Origin: Bacteroidota bacterium
GTDB taxonomy: Bacteria; Bacteroidota; Bacteroidia; NS11-12g; UBA9320
Assembly (NCBI GenBank): GCA_024645005.1
Contig: JAHEGS010000012.1
Span: 11,321 to 61,564, forward strand
Direction: 5' to 3'
Length of the DNA stretch: 50,244 bases
Positions 1 through 9,178 of this stretch are shown here, piece after piece. The notes below the pieces were generated by a model, which worked only from the letters and a program-made list of their open reading frames with translations, was not told where the DNA came from and made no database searches. Each line of letters begins with the position of its first letter. Positions within the stretch are counted from its first letter, which is position 1. Position numbers and translations under genes: made by a program.

Positions 1-69
1 CTCATTTCCCTCCATTACAGAAACGCATGAATTTGTAGTCCCTAAATCAATTCCAATTACTTTACTCAT
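1..69 (-). CDS. dnaK: Chaperone DnaK (Hsp70), N-terminal fragment cut by the window edge
   Basis: Only the first 23 codons lie inside the window. They read [20 protein letters not shown] and three more residues, which is the phosphate-1 loop of the Hsp70 ATPase domain (IDLGTTNS) and is almost invariant in DnaK. The ATG is at 69 on the minus strand and the gene continues off the left edge. DnaK is the cytoplasmic ATP-dependent folding chaperone working with DnaJ and GrpE. The 107 bases upstream (70-176) must hold its promoter, but I could not pick a convincing -33/-7 pair or a CIRCE element there. Confidence 0.93.
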   Translation of the reverse strand, partial: MSKVIGIDLGTTNSCVSVMEGNE

Positions 70-176
70 TCTAATTTGATTTTTTAATTGTGTTCATAGA
101 AACAACTACAATGCCATCTTATAAAAGGATAATAATGTCAGTATTTGAAGAAATAATCTATGACAAAAAGACACAC

Positions 177-1205
177 CTATTCGACAAATCCGAGATTCTT
201 AGTCTTTTCGTTGGTTTGGATAAGACCTGATGTGCTTTCATGAAAACTGAGGTTTTCAAATGAAGCGATATTTCTTGAGGCAAAAAGTCCTATGCCGTTA
301 TCGATATTAGAAAACTCTGGTTTTTTCTGAACGATACCGATTGAAGGTTTATTCACACTCAAATAAGTATTAAAATCGTCTGAAATGCCATAAAACGTCA
401 AATCAAAATCAACCAGTCTTCGCTCAAGGTTTTCATTTTCTGGCATAACAGAAGCTAGATTAGCAAAAAAACCAGATGATGCTACCAAATATCTACCTAA
501 TTCAAACCCTCTTAAACTTTGGGTTTTTCCCAAATTAACCATGGTCCATTTATAATCTACAATTTGTTCATTAGATGGATTATTTTTTTGAGTTTCAAGA
601 ACCCTGAAATCCATTTCTACTTTGTATGCTCTAGCATGTTTACCTTCTTGAAATGTGACAGGAATTGATTCATTTAAAAAATAAATCGTACCCCCAGTGT
701 TACTGACAGGACCCTTTATCTCCGCTTGACCAATACTCATTATATTCGCTTTGCTCTCATACCCTGTGTTAGGATTACGAATAACTAGCCTATATTGATA
801 GTCTGTAGCGAACTGAGAGGGTTTTATTGGATCCGATAACTCATACAAGTAATTATTATCTGAGTAGAAAACTCCGGAGTCCTTCTCAAGCCCAATATCG
901 TTACCATTTACTCTTTTTAAGGTATAAGTTTGGCTAAAAGAACCATTCACAAGCTCATCTAAAAAAACATCCAAGGTATCAAAATAAATAGAGTCAACAC
1001 TATTCGAAAAAGCTACAGCTGCCTGATCTTCATCCAAATAGGCCCGTTGAATTCTAACATAATTTTTGGATTGATTTGGATTGAGAGCTCCATATACGAC
1101 AGCTATCTCCTTCCAGTCTGCCGCAATATCAACCTCATTTTCGCACCCACTAAAAAAAGTGAATGTCACTAGAAGCAATACAATATTCCAAATCGTTTTT
1201 TGCAT
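177..1205 (-). CDS. Predicted outer-surface lipoprotein of unknown function (DUF4249-like)
   Basis: This 342-residue protein starts with a lipoprotein signal peptide: a hydrophobic stretch followed by the lipobox FFSGC, with the cysteine near residue 21. The mature part begins ENEVDIAADW and then predicts beta-rich structure. The general layout (lipobox, Cys-Glu-x-Glu-Val-Asp opening, a Tyr-Gly-x-Leu-Asn-Pro segment, a late Gly-Leu-Phe-Ala-Ser-Arg motif) resembles the DUF4249 family and related Bacteroidota lipoproteins, but I am not certain of the family. It lies upstream of dnaK on the same strand with a 107-base gap, so an operon is not clear. No enzymatic motif is visible and I assign no function. 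Confidence 0.8.
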   Translation of the reverse strand: MQKTIWNIVLLLVTFTFFSGCENEVDIAADWKEIAVVYGALNPNQSKNYVRIQRAYLDEDQAAVAFSNSVDSIYFDTLDVFLDELVNGSFSQTYTLKRVNGNDIGLEKDSGVFYSDNNYLYELSDPIKPSQFATDYQYRLVIRNPNTGYESKANIMSIGQAEIKGPVSNTGGTIYFLNESIPVTFQEGKHARAYKVEMDFRVLETQKNNPSNEQIVDYKWTMVNLGKTQSLRGFELGRYLVASSGFFANLASVMPENENLERRLVDFDLTFYGISDDFNTYLSVNKPSIGIVQKKPEFSNIDNGIGLFASRNIASFENLSFHESTSGLIQTNEKTKNLGFVE

Positions 1206-1241
1206 ATTTTTAGTTTAGCTTTGCAAAGCTTTACAAATAAA

Positions 1242-2375
1242 ATGAGATTCCTAACATTTGTTTTTACAATTAGCACATTTATTTTAACGCATGGTCAAAA
1301 TGTATTCACTAATTTTCAGGATACAGTGTGCTATGAAAACTTCAACGATAATTCTACCAAAATGTTTCCTCAAAAATTTAATAGTTTGGAGTTATCCATT
1401 GTTGAGAATGGAGGTTATCGAATTAATCGAATGGAAACAATAGGTCGATCAATAGCCTATTTAAAAGAAACGGACAACATAGCTAGTTTTGAATTGACTG
1501 TAAGCCTTAAGTTTCCTAAGAATGCGGGAATATCTAGTGGAGGTGTGATTTTCCACAGTCAGTCCAACCCAAATGGTGCCCTATTATTTGAGATTAACAA
1601 TGAACGAAAATATAGAGCTACTAAACTATTTAATCAACAATCAAAAATCTTAATTGGCGAACCTAAAGACGCTGGTTGGGTTAAAAACTCCATATTAGAA
1701 AAATCGGGGAAAAACATCATTACAATTAGATCAAACGATGGATACAGTGATTTCTTTATCAATGGAAGTTATGTCAATACGATATTTGACATGCAATTAA
1801 AACAGGGTAAAATTGGCCTTTTTTCAGAGGCTGAAAGTGAACTAATTTTTGATAATTTTCTACTTAAATCCAAACCAACAGAGGGGAACACATTAGGGAT
1901 AACATCTGAAAAACAAAAAAATACAAATGAACCAAATGTCGAATTCCAAGAGGTTATTCTAATATTTAAGGCAAAAATTGATAAGCAACAAGCTACTATT
2001 TTTACCCTTCAAAAACAGGTTGATAAATATCGAAGTATGCTGAATTACGACACTACTTTAGTTACAAGAGCCGCTTTTTTAGAGACAGAAAACAAGGTAT
2101 TGTCATTCAAACTTGATTCAACAACTCAAGCTTTAAATCAAAATCAAAGCAAACTAGCCTATTTAGAATCCATTAAAGAAGATGTAGAAAAAGGTTCAAA
2201 TGGTGATCTTGTATTGAACCTAACATCCATTTTAGCTGATTTAAAAAAAGAGAATAAATCTTTAAAAAAGGATTACACAGACTATAAAAACACAAACAAG
2301 CAAATAAAAGAAGACAATATGATTCTGTTGAGAGAAATAGACCGATTAAAAAAACTGATCGAATCACAAAACTAA
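1242..2375 (+). CDS. Secreted LamG/DUF1080-like domain protein with C-terminal coiled coil
   Basis: I place the start at the ATG at 1242, which begins a clean signal peptide (MRFLTFVFTISTFILTHGQ). A start at 1200 would overlap the divergent neighbour and put 14 polar residues before the signal. The protein is 377 residues. About residues 25-205 look like a jelly-roll, concanavalin-type domain as in DUF1080/LamG proteins, including the stretches GGVIFHSQSNPNGALLFEIN and GKIGLFSEAESELIFDNF. About residues 230-377 are Lys/Glu/Leu-rich with heptad character and should form a long coiled coil. No catalytic residues are recognised. It ends three bases before panB, so the two are probably cotranscribed although no functional link is apparent. 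Confidence 0.78.
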   Translation: MRFLTFVFTISTFILTHGQNVFTNFQDTVCYENFNDNSTKMFPQKFNSLELSIVENGGYRINRMETIGRSIAYLKETDNIASFELTVSLKFPKNAGISSGGVIFHSQSNPNGALLFEINNERKYRATKLFNQQSKILIGEPKDAGWVKNSILEKSGKNIITIRSNDGYSDFFINGSYVNTIFDMQLKQGKIGLFSEAESELIFDNFLLKSKPTEGNTLGITSEKQKNTNEPNVEFQEVILIFKAKIDKQQATIFTLQKQVDKYRSMLNYDTTLVTRAAFLETENKVLSFKLDSTTQALNQNQSKLAYLESIKEDVEKGSNGDLVLNLTSILADLKKENKSLKKDYTDYKNTNKQIKEDNMILLREIDRLKKLIESQN

Positions 2376-2378
2376 ACC

Positions 2379-3197
2379 ATGAGTAAAGCAAAAAAAGACA
2401 TCAAAAAGGTGACAACCCACCAACTTCAAGAGATGAAAACTCGCGGAGAAAAGATATCCATGCTAACAGCATATGATTACTCATTTGCTAAAATACTCGA
2501 TGATGCTGGCATTGATGTTATTCTTGTTGGAGATTCAGCAAGTAATGTCATGGCTGGTCACGATAGTACGCTACCTATCACACTCGATCACATGATTTAT
2601 CATGCACAATCCGTTATTCGTGCTGTAGATCGAGCATTGGTTGTAGTTGATTTACCCTTTGGTAGTTATCAAGGAAATAGCTCTGAAGCATTAAGAAGTG
2701 CAATACGAATCATGAAAGAAAGTGGTGCCCATTCTGTTAAATTAGAGGGTGGTGCTGAAGTAATTGAGTCAGCAAAACGAATTTTATCTGCTGGAATTCC
2801 TGTCATGGGTCATCTGGGTTTAATTCCGCAGAGTATATATAAATTTGGAACATACACTGTTCGTGCAAAACAAAAGGAAGAAGCGGAGAAGCTAATTGCT
2901 GATGCTAAATTATTAGAAGAAGCTGGGTGTTTTGCTATTGTATTGGAAAAAATTCCTGCCAAATTAGCTACTCAAGTTGCCCAAAGCATTTCTATTCCAG
3001 TAATCGGAATTGGTGCAGGATCTGGAGTTGATGGTCAGGTCTTAGTTATTCACGATTTACTCGGTATCACAAAAGAATTTTCACCTCGTTTCTTGAGAAG
3101 ATATTTGAATTTATATCATGATATGAAAGATGCAGTAAGCGACTACATCAAGGATGTCAAGTCTGTAGACTTTCCCAACGAAAAAGAACAATATTAG
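2379..3197 (+). CDS. panB: 3-methyl-2-oxobutanoate hydroxymethyltransferase (ketopantoate hydroxymethyltransferase)
   Basis: PanB transfers a hydroxymethyl group from 5,10-methylene-tetrahydrofolate to 2-oxoisovalerate, the first committed step to pantothenate and coenzyme A. The 272-residue length is normal for the family. Recognisable blocks are [20 protein letters not shown] near the N-terminus, the metal-binding segment [20 protein letters not shown], the KLEGG block near residue 120, HLGLIPQS, and the C-terminal [21 protein letters not shown]. The ATG is at 2379, three bases after the preceding stop. The 3' end interlocks with clpS on the other strand, the four bases TTAG supplying both stop codons. 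No other pan gene is visible in the window. Confidence 0.96.
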   Translation: MSKAKKDIKKVTTHQLQEMKTRGEKISMLTAYDYSFAKILDDAGIDVILVGDSASNVMAGHDSTLPITLDHMIYHAQSVIRAVDRALVVVDLPFGSYQGNSSEALRSAIRIMKESGAHSVKLEGGAEVIESAKRILSAGIPVMGHLGLIPQSIYKFGTYTVRAKQKEEAEKLIADAKLLEEAGCFAIVLEKIPAKLATQVAQSISIPVIGIGAGSGVDGQVLVIHDLLGITKEFSPRFLRRYLNLYHDMKDAVSDYIKDVKSVDFPNEKEQY

Positions 3198-3481
3198 AGT
3201 TCTTCTATTGCAGCACTTAACCCTTGATCAAGAAGAGCCTGACATATGGGCTTAAGTTCTACTTCAGAACCATTTTTTACTTGACATTTTCCTTTGTAAT
3301 GAACAATAACAGCACATTGTTCAGCCTGCTCCTTGTCATGTTTACAATATTTTACCAAGCAATGAATGACATGGTCAAAGGTGTTTACATCATCATTGTA
3401 AAGAATAATAGAAGAACCTTTGTCAACATCCTCTAATATGGCAACATCCTCAAGTTCTTGTGTGTCGGTATTCCAAATCAT
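3194..3481 (-). CDS. clpS: ATP-dependent Clp protease adaptor ClpS
   Basis: This 95-residue protein carries the ClpS core: the [17 protein letters not shown] block (near residues 26-42), which forms the N-degron pocket and begins the conserved Asn-Asp-Asp motif, then the [16 protein letters not shown] helix and strand, and the C-terminal helix. ClpS binds the N-terminal domain of ClpA or ClpC and delivers substrates with destabilising N-terminal residues. The short acidic N-terminal extension is typical. Its ATG overlaps the plsY stop by four bases (ATGA), so clpS is the translationally coupled last gene of queA-plsY-clpS. Confidence 0.92.
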   Translation of the reverse strand: MIWNTDTQELEDVAILEDVDKGSSIILYNDDVNTFDHVIHCLVKYCKHDKEQAEQCAVIVHYKGKCQVKNGSEVELKPICQALLDQGLSAAIEEL

Positions 3482-4113
3482 GACTTATTACGAAATAAAT
3501 TGGCTTTACTTTCTTCTCCATTTAATAGTCGGATAATGTTCTTTTTATGAGTAATTACAACCATCAGTGCCGCCGCAACACCAAATGCAATCAACAAAGG
3601 TTCATCCCGATGGAATATGTATATAGCAAAGAAAGGAAACGAAATTGCAGCTAGAATACTACTTAATGAAACATATCGTGTCAGCAATAAAACAACTACA
3701 AAAAGAGCTACACATGCCACAGCTAAAATGTAGTGAATCCCTATCAACATTCCGAATAGGGTTGCAATACCTTTGCCACCATTGAAATTCTCAAAAATGG
3801 GAAAAATATGTCCAAAAACTGCAAGAATTCCAAACAACAATTGCAAATTAATATATAGTTCAGTCCCATGTAAAACACTTGGAATGTATAAAACCAAGCT
3901 AGCAGCAGTGACTCCTTTGAGAATATCTAATAAAAGTACTATAATTCCTGCTTGAGTGCCCAAAACCCTGAACGTATTCGTGGCACCCGCATTACCACTT
4001 CCAAAATCGCGAACATCCTTACCAAAATAGGATTTACCAATCCAAACACTACTTGGAATGCTACCAATAATGTATGCAATTAAACCCCAAAATATGATTG
4101 CTGAAAGATGCAT
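3478..4113 (-). CDS. plsY: Glycerol-3-phosphate acyltransferase PlsY
   Basis: PlsY is the inner-membrane acyltransferase that moves an acyl group from acyl-phosphate onto glycerol-3-phosphate, the first step of phospholipid synthesis. The 211-residue protein has several hydrophobic segments and the family motifs: GSIPSSVWIGKSYFGKDVRD followed by GSGNAGATNTFRVLG (near residues 17-52) and the central FNGGKGIATLFG block (near residue 110). The start is the ATG at 4113, eight bases after the queA stop. The gene is second in queA-plsY-clpS. It is complete and nothing about it is unusual. Confidence 0.95.
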   Translation of the reverse strand: MHLSAIIFWGLIAYIIGSIPSSVWIGKSYFGKDVRDFGSGNAGATNTFRVLGTQAGIIVLLLDILKGVTAASLVLYIPSVLHGTELYINLQLLFGILAVFGHIFPIFENFNGGKGIATLFGMLIGIHYILAVACVALFVVVLLLTRYVSLSSILAAISFPFFAIYIFHRDEPLLIAFGVAAALMVVITHKKNIIRLLNGEESKANLFRNKS

Positions 4114-4121
4114 CTTTAATT

Positions 4122-5171
4122 TTATTTTATGAGTAGTGCGTCACCATAGCATAAGAAATTGTAACCTTTCTTCAAGGCTGTTTCATATACCTCCATGGCT
4201 AGTTTGTGGTCATCTAAATAGGCAGAAGTTAGCATCATCAGCGTTGATTGAGGTTGGTGAAAATTTGTTAAATAACAATTAGCAATTCTTGGCTCATAAG
4301 GTGGGAATATAAATTTATCAGTCCAATTATCATCTGGATTAAGCATCCCAAATGCAGAAACTGAACTTTCCATGGCTCTCATTACACTAGAGCCTACTGC
4401 TAATACTCTTTTTTTGTTTGCTTTTGCATTGTTTACAATATCAGCTGCTTCTTGGTCAATTCTGAAGTGCTCACTATCCATTTTATGTTTGGTTAAATCC
4501 TCTACCTCAACAGGTCTAAACGATCCTAATCCAATATTAAGATTTACTTTAGCAAATTCAATACCCTTGATTTCTAATCGCATCATAAGGGCTTTCGTGA
4601 AATGTAAGCCAGCTGCAGGAGGAGCTATTGCTCCTTCTTCTTCAGCAAAAATGGTCTGGTACATTTCTTCGTCCTCTGGCGTAGCTTCACGTTCCAAATA
4701 CTTAGGAATAGGTGTGTGACCTAATTTATCAACTACACTTTTAAATTCTTCATTGGTACCATCAAATAGGAACCGAATAGTCCTTCCTCTTGAGGTCGTA
4801 TTGTCAATAACTTCAGCTACCAGTTCATCCTCCCCAAAGAATAATTTGTTTCCAACTCTAATCTTTCGAGCGGGATCAACTAACACATCCCATAAACGCA
4901 AATCTTGATTAAGTTCTCTAAGTAAAAAAACTTCAATTTTAGCACCTGTTTTTTCTTTATTTCCATAGAGTCTTGCTGGAAAAACTTTAGCATTATTGAG
5001 CACCATAACATCTCCTTCATTGAATTCATCTAAAATGTCCTTAAACATTTTATGCTCGATAGTCTTCGTAGCTTTATCTACGACCATCAATTTGCATTCA
5101 TCTCGATTGTATGGTGAAGTTGATGCAATTTTCTTTTGATCTAATTCAAAATGGAATTCTGATAATTTCAT
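4122..5171 (-). CDS. queA: S-adenosylmethionine:tRNA ribosyltransferase-isomerase
   Basis: QueA transfers and isomerises the ribosyl moiety of S-adenosylmethionine onto 7-aminomethyl-7-deazaguanine in tRNA to make epoxyqueuosine. At 349 residues it has normal length. Family blocks visible are the N-terminal [53 protein letters not shown] in the middle, and the C-terminal [16 protein letters not shown] and LCYGDALLI. It is the first gene of a minus-strand operon with plsY and clpS. A good Bacteroidota promoter lies upstream (TTG, 20 bases, TATTTTCG). Confidence 0.96.
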   Translation of the reverse strand: MKLSEFHFELDQKKIASTSPYNRDECKLMVVDKATKTIEHKMFKDILDEFNEGDVMVLNNAKVFPARLYGNKEKTGAKIEVFLLRELNQDLRLWDVLVDPARKIRVGNKLFFGEDELVAEVIDNTTSRGRTIRFLFDGTNEEFKSVVDKLGHTPIPKYLEREATPEDEEMYQTIFAEEEGAIAPPAAGLHFTKALMMRLEIKGIEFAKVNLNIGLGSFRPVEVEDLTKHKMDSEHFRIDQEAADIVNNAKANKKRVLAVGSSVMRAMESSVSAFGMLNPDDNWTDKFIFPPYEPRIANCYLTNFHQPQSTLMMLTSAYLDDHKLAMEVYETALKKGYNFLCYGDALLIK

Positions 5172-5208
5172 GTATAGTTATTTGGTATTTAAATGCAAAA
5201 ATTTGGTA

Positions 5209-5239
5209 CGAAAATAACCTTTTTGAAAGGCGAAGTCAA
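5209..5239 (-). promoter_or_regulatory. Predicted Bacteroidota-type promoter of queA-plsY-clpS
   Basis: On the minus strand there is a -33 TTG at 5239-5237, a 20-base spacer, and a -7 element TATTTTCG at 5216-5209. This agrees with the Bacteroidota primary sigma pattern TTTG-N19-21-TAnnTTTG, with C for T at one position as in several other promoters in this window. The implied transcription start is about 30 bases before the queA ATG. Confidence 0.5.
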
Positions 5240-5395
5240 GAAGCTCATTCTTAATGAGATTGAATCAAGGAAAAACTCTTAAAATAACTTGTATTAACTT
5301 AGCAACTAGTTTTATAAAATGAATAGACTAAAATGGTCATTTTATCGAAACAATTTTCAGAAATAAGTCATAGTTGTTACTCTTGTATTGATTAA

Positions 5396-6646
5396 ATGAA
5401 ATTATCCTCACTATTCAGAGAATCGATAGCCTTAACTATTCGTTTTTTAAGGGCAAACAAACTTCGTAGTTTTCTTTCTGTATTAGGTATTACCATTGGC
5501 ATATCGTGTATTGTAGCAATTTTTACCGCTACCTATTCCCTAGAAAAAAACATCCGTAACAATGTAGATAAATTAGGTGATAAAATTATTTACATCAAAA
5601 AATGGCCTTGGGCATATGGCAATGGATATAAATGGTGGGAATACATGAATAGGCCCAAACCAAGCATTAAGGAGTATCAGCGATTAACAAAAGACTCCAA
5701 TAAAAAGATTATCAAAAACACGGCCTATTATTTTGAGTTTGGTAAAAATAAAATCAAGTCCATTCATGAGGAATTATCGGATGTAAAAATCATTGGAGTT
5801 TCGGGTGATTTCTTTGATATTAATCAATGGGAGATTTTTAGTGGAAGGATTTTCAATGACTTTGATTTAAACACAGGAAAAAATAGTGCAATCGTTGGAT
5901 ATAATGTTGCTTTAAATCTGTTTGAGGGAAGAAATCCTGTTGGCAAAAATGCAATTATCAATGGAAGCAAGGCCACAATCGTGGGCGTATTCGAATACCA
6001 AGGCTCTAGCATTGGAGGTCTTCAATACGATGATCTTGTCGTCTTACCTACGAAATTTGCTCAGCGATTTGCCAAACCTACTGGCTCAAGTTCATCACCA
6101 TCAATTGTGATTAATGGTCAGGAGAATGTTGATATTAAATCATTATCATATGAAGTTACACGGATTATGCGTTCAATTCGAAAACTCAAACCCAAAGAAA
6201 AAGACAATTTCGCATTAAATAAGTTAACCATGGTATCCGATAGCTTAAGTCAAACCTTTGGAATGATTGACATTGCAGCAGGTATCATCGGTTTCTTCTC
6301 TTTATTGGTTGGAGGATTCGGGATTGCGAACATCATGTTTGTATCTGTAAAAGAACGCACCTCAATAATTGGGCTACAAAAAGCTTTAGGTGCCAAACGT
6401 TTTTTTATTCTTTCACAATTTTTATTTGAATCCGTTTTTCTCTGTGTAATTGGTGCTCTAATTGGAATTCTTTTTGTTGTAGGACTTGGACTATTAGCAT
6501 CCTACTTTACATCTTTTCAAATCTTTTTCAGTGCCTCTATCTTCACATTTGGTGTTTCGATTGCAATAGGAATAGGAATTATAGCAGGAATTTCTCCAGC
6601 AGTTTTAGCCTCGAAGATGGATCCAGTTATCGCATTACGGAAATAA
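5396..6646 (+). CDS. ABC transporter permease, MacB/FtsX family
   Basis: This 416-residue protein has the MacB-type layout: an N-terminal membrane helix (about residues 24-48, LRSFLSVLGITIGISCIVAI), a large extracytoplasmic MacB periplasmic core domain, and three C-terminal membrane helices with the FtsX fold from about residue 290 to the end. The family-typical juxtamembrane segment VKERTSIIGLQKALGAKR is present. The ATPase partner is not adjacent, so it must be encoded elsewhere. Such permeases export lipoproteins, peptides or drugs, or act mechanically; the substrate cannot be told from sequence. The start is the ATG at 5396, and the gene stands alone with a bidirectional terminator after it. 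Confidence 0.88.
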   Translation: MKLSSLFRESIALTIRFLRANKLRSFLSVLGITIGISCIVAIFTATYSLEKNIRNNVDKLGDKIIYIKKWPWAYGNGYKWWEYMNRPKPSIKEYQRLTKDSNKKIIKNTAYYFEFGKNKIKSIHEELSDVKIIGVSGDFFDINQWEIFSGRIFNDFDLNTGKNSAIVGYNVALNLFEGRNPVGKNAIINGSKATIVGVFEYQGSSIGGLQYDDLVVLPTKFAQRFAKPTGSSSSPSIVINGQENVDIKSLSYEVTRIMRSIRKLKPKEKDNFALNKLTMVSDSLSQTFGMIDIAAGIIGFFSLLVGGFGIANIMFVSVKERTSIIGLQKALGAKRFFILSQFLFESVFLCVIGALIGILFVVGLGLLASYFTSFQIFFSASIFTFGVSIAIGIGIIAGISPAVLASKMDPVIALRK

Positions 6647-6648
6647 AA

Positions 6649-6670
6649 AAAGAGCCCCTAAAGGCTCTTT
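6649..6670. terminator. Bidirectional intrinsic terminator between the ABC permease gene and mdh
   Basis: A perfect 8-bp stem, AAAGAGCC (6649-6656) with GGCTCTTT (6663-6670), encloses a six-base loop. Read on the minus strand the stem is followed by a run of seven T, so it best terminates mdh. Read on the plus strand the tail is TTTAAAATT, weaker but usable for the ABC permease gene. Confidence 0.8.
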
Positions 6671-6695
6671 AAAATTGGATGTTGTTTCTCTAAAA

Positions 6696-7619
6696 TTAGT
6701 CTAACAGGGCATTTGTTTTAGCTACACCAGCTGCACTTTCTTTAAGCTTATTTTTTTCTGATTCACTAAGAGAAACTTCAACAATTCTCTCAATACCATT
6801 CTTACCAATAATACATGGAACACCAATCGACAATCCTTCTATTCCGTACTCACCATCCAATAGAGCAGAACACGGAATCATTTTGTGAGAATCCAATGCA
6901 ATTGCTTTCACAATTTCAGAAACAGCTGCACCTGGAGCATACCATGCACTTGTGCCTAACAATCCTGTCAATGTCGCACCTCCTACTTTGGTGTCATTAA
7001 CAATTTGATCCATTCTTTCGGCTGACAAAAACTCAGAAACATTCACACTATTTCTAGTAGCCTTAGCGATTAGAGGAACCATACCCTTATCACTATGACC
7101 ACCTATGACCATTCCATCTACATCAGATGACGGACACGTTAAAGCTTCTGCAATTCGATATTTGAAGCGTGCACTATCTAAAGCTCCTCCCATTCCAATT
7201 ATTCTATTTTTAGGAAGATCTGTATTTTTATGAACGAGGTAGGTCATAGTATCCATTGGATTACTAACCACTATAATGATTGCATTAGGAGAATGTTCTA
7301 GCAAACTACTGCTTACAGACTTCACTATTCCAGCATTTATTCCGATTAATTCCTCACGAGTCATTCCTGGTTTACGAGGAATACCACTAGTTATAACCGC
7401 AACATCACTGTTCGCAGTTTTAGTATAGTCATTGGTAGCTCCAACAATTTTTGTATCAAATCCGTTGAGTGATGCACACTGCATCAAATCCATAGCTTTA
7501 CCCTCTGCAAAACCTTCTTTAATATCAATCAGACATACCTCTGATGCAAAATTTTTAATCGCAATGTACTCTGCACAACTTGCACCTACAGCACCTGCTC
7601 CTACAACTGTTACTTTCAT
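6696..7619 (-). CDS. mdh: Malate dehydrogenase (NAD-dependent, LDH-like)
   Basis: Mdh interconverts malate and oxaloacetate in the TCA cycle. I choose the ATG at 7619, giving a 307-residue protein that begins MKVTVVGAGAVGASCAEYIA, a textbook NAD-binding Rossmann start. An upstream in-frame extension would add 17 residues unlike the family. Visible motifs are the substrate-loop arginines in SGIPRKPGMTREELIGIN, the VVSNPMDTMTYL block, and the catalytic histidine in GGHSDKGMVPL. It lies downstream of scoA-scoB on the same strand with a 72-base gap that holds a -7-like TACTTTTG very close to the ATG. Confidence 0.95.
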   Translation of the reverse strand: MKVTVVGAGAVGASCAEYIAIKNFASEVCLIDIKEGFAEGKAMDLMQCASLNGFDTKIVGATNDYTKTANSDVAVITSGIPRKPGMTREELIGINAGIVKSVSSSLLEHSPNAIIIVVSNPMDTMTYLVHKNTDLPKNRIIGMGGALDSARFKYRIAEALTCPSSDVDGMVIGGHSDKGMVPLIAKATRNSVNVSEFLSAERMDQIVNDTKVGGATLTGLLGTSAWYAPGAAVSEIVKAIALDSHKMIPCSALLDGEYGIEGLSIGVPCIIGKNGIERIVEVSLSESEKNKLKESAAGVAKTNALLD

Positions 7620-7624
7620 TGATG

Positions 7625-7632
7625 CAAAAGTA
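7625..7632 (-). promoter_or_regulatory. Possible -7 element directly upstream of mdh
   Basis: On the minus strand TACTTTTG (7632-7625) fits TAnnTTTG exactly but ends only five bases before the mdh ATG. If used it would give a leaderless or nearly leaderless mRNA. No -33 TTG sits at the usual distance, so mdh may instead be read through from scoAB. Confidence 0.25.
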
Positions 7633-7691
7633 ACTTTTGATAAGACATAATCCTCATGTCTTTCTAGCAATTTTTAGTGAGTAAGTATATA

Positions 7692-8345
7692 TTAAAATTG
7701 AATCTCTGGAATATCTCCATCAACAATTAGTTTTCCTTCTGTGGCATTTTGAACATCATCTACAGAGACGCCAGGAGCTAGTTCCTTTAGTTCAAATCCA
7801 AGTGATGTAACGTCTATAACACATAGATTAGTCACAATTTTCTTGACACATCCAAGACCAGTTATCGGAAGAGTCAATTTTGAAAGCAACTTACTTTCTC
7901 CCGATTTATTGGTGTGCTGCATAGCTACAATAATATTTTGAGCAGATGCTACTAGATCCATTGCTCCACCCATGCCTTTAACCATTTTACCTGGGATTTT
8001 CCAATTAGCAATATCCCCTTTGTCATTTACCTCCATAGCTCCAAGAACGGTTAAATCAACACGACCAGACCGAATCATAGCAAAACTGTTAGCACTGTCA
8101 AAAAAAACAGACCCCGGTAATGTAGTCACAGTTTGCTTGCCTGCATTAATCAAATCCGCATCTATTTCAGCCTCTGTCGGAAATGGCCCCATACCTAAAA
8201 GTCCATTTTCTGACTGTAGGGTCACATTCATACCTAGAGGAACATAATTGGCCACTAGTGTGGGGATGCCAATGCCTAAATTCACGTAGTATCCGTCTTG
8301 AAGTTCTTGGGCGATGCGTTGGGCAATTTGCTCTTTAGTTAACAT
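7692..8345 (-). CDS. scoB: 3-oxoacid CoA-transferase, subunit B
   Basis: This is the beta subunit of succinyl-CoA:3-ketoacid (or acetoacetate) CoA-transferase, which activates acetoacetate by moving CoA from succinyl-CoA. The 217-residue protein carries the family sequence YVNLGIGIPTLVANYV and the catalytic-glutamate block SENGLLGMGPFP, in which the Glu forms the glutamyl-CoA thioester. GGAMDLVASAQNIIV lies further on. The start ATG is three bases after the scoA stop, so the two subunits are cotranscribed. The substrate (succinyl- versus acetyl-CoA) cannot be fixed from sequence. Confidence 0.94.
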   Translation of the reverse strand: MLTKEQIAQRIAQELQDGYYVNLGIGIPTLVANYVPLGMNVTLQSENGLLGMGPFPTEAEIDADLINAGKQTVTTLPGSVFFDSANSFAMIRSGRVDLTVLGAMEVNDKGDIANWKIPGKMVKGMGGAMDLVASAQNIIVAMQHTNKSGESKLLSKLTLPITGLGCVKKIVTNLCVIDVTSLGFELKELAPGVSVDDVQNATEGKLIVDGDIPEIQF

Positions 8346-8348
8346 ATT

Positions 8349-9047
8349 CTATTTGTTTTGGCTAATGGTCCTCTGTTCAATTCGTTTTTCATAGTCGACA
8401 CCTTGAAAAATTCGATTTACAAAAATACTTGGAGTATGAATAAAATTAGGCTCCAATTCACCTGGCTCTACCAGCTCTTCCACTTCTGCAATTGTAATCT
8501 TTCCTGCCATGGCCATCATCGGATTAAAATTTCTAGCGGTGGCTTTATATATCAAGTTACCATCGGTATCTCCCTTCCAAGCCTTAACTATTGCAAAATC
8601 TGACTCAAAAGCTTTCTCCATGATAAATTGCTTTCCTTCAAATTCACGTGTTTCTTTTCCTTCCGCTATTTCGGTTCCAAAACCAGCAGGAGTATAAAAT
8701 GCAGGTATGCCTGCACCAGCTGCACGACATCTTTCTGCAAGTGTACCTTGAGGTAATAATTCTACTTCAAGTTCTCCAGAAAGTAGTTGCCTTTCAAACT
8801 CAGCATTCTCCCCGACATAAGAAGATATCATCTTTTTTACCAATTTACTTTGAAGCATCAAACCAATACCAAAATCGTCTACACCGGCATTATTTGAAAT
8901 ACAGGTTAATTCCTTTATCCCAGCTTTAACTATGGAAGAAATTGAATTTTCGGGTATACCACACAATCCAAATCCTCCCAACATAATTGTCATTCCATCT
9001 CGGATACCTTGGATGGCTTCATCTGCGTTTTTTACAACTTTATTCAT
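8349..9047 (-). CDS. scoA: 3-oxoacid CoA-transferase, subunit A
   Basis: The alpha subunit, 232 residues, has the family blocks [19 protein letters not shown] near residues 18-36, [49 protein letters not shown] and the C-terminal [15 protein letters not shown]. It partners scoB three bases downstream. With mdh following, the group suggests acetoacetate or branched-chain carbon feeding into the TCA cycle. A TAACTTTG -7 element lies just upstream. Confidence 0.94.
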   Translation of the reverse strand: MNKVVKNADEAIQGIRDGMTIMLGGFGLCGIPENSISSIVKAGIKELTCISNNAGVDDFGIGLMLQSKLVKKMISSYVGENAEFERQLLSGELEVELLPQGTLAERCRAAGAGIPAFYTPAGFGTEIAEGKETREFEGKQFIMEKAFESDFAIVKAWKGDTDGNLIYKATARNFNPMMAMAGKITIAEVEELVEPGELEPNFIHTPSIFVNRIFQGVDYEKRIEQRTISQNK

Positions 9048-9060
9048 AGATTAGATTCCA

Positions 9061-9094
9061 CAAAGTTACATTTTCTATAATTCAAGAATACAAA
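9061..9094 (-). promoter_or_regulatory. Predicted promoter of scoA-scoB
   Basis: On the minus strand TTTG (9094-9091) is followed by a 22-base spacer and TAACTTTG (9068-9061). The -7 element is a perfect TAnnTTTG; the spacer is one base longer than the usual range. The implied leader is short. Confidence 0.4.
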
Positions 9095-9178
9095 TATGAG
9101 CTAAGTGAATGTTTTTAAATTGATACTAACTGCGATTTTTAAGTGTTTAATTTTAAGTTTGTGACACATAAGATACCG

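Noticed and set aside
2173-2391. Hydrophobic-looking minus-strand frame opposite the coiled-coil gene
   Set aside because: Reverse translation of a Lys/Glu-rich coiled coil always yields Phe/Leu-rich peptides. It overlaps a well-supported gene fully.
5172-5395. Searched the 224-base gap between queA and the ABC permease gene for an RNA gene
   Set aside because: No tRNA-like cloverleaf, no strong GC-rich hairpin and no coding frame. Only the queA promoter could be supported.
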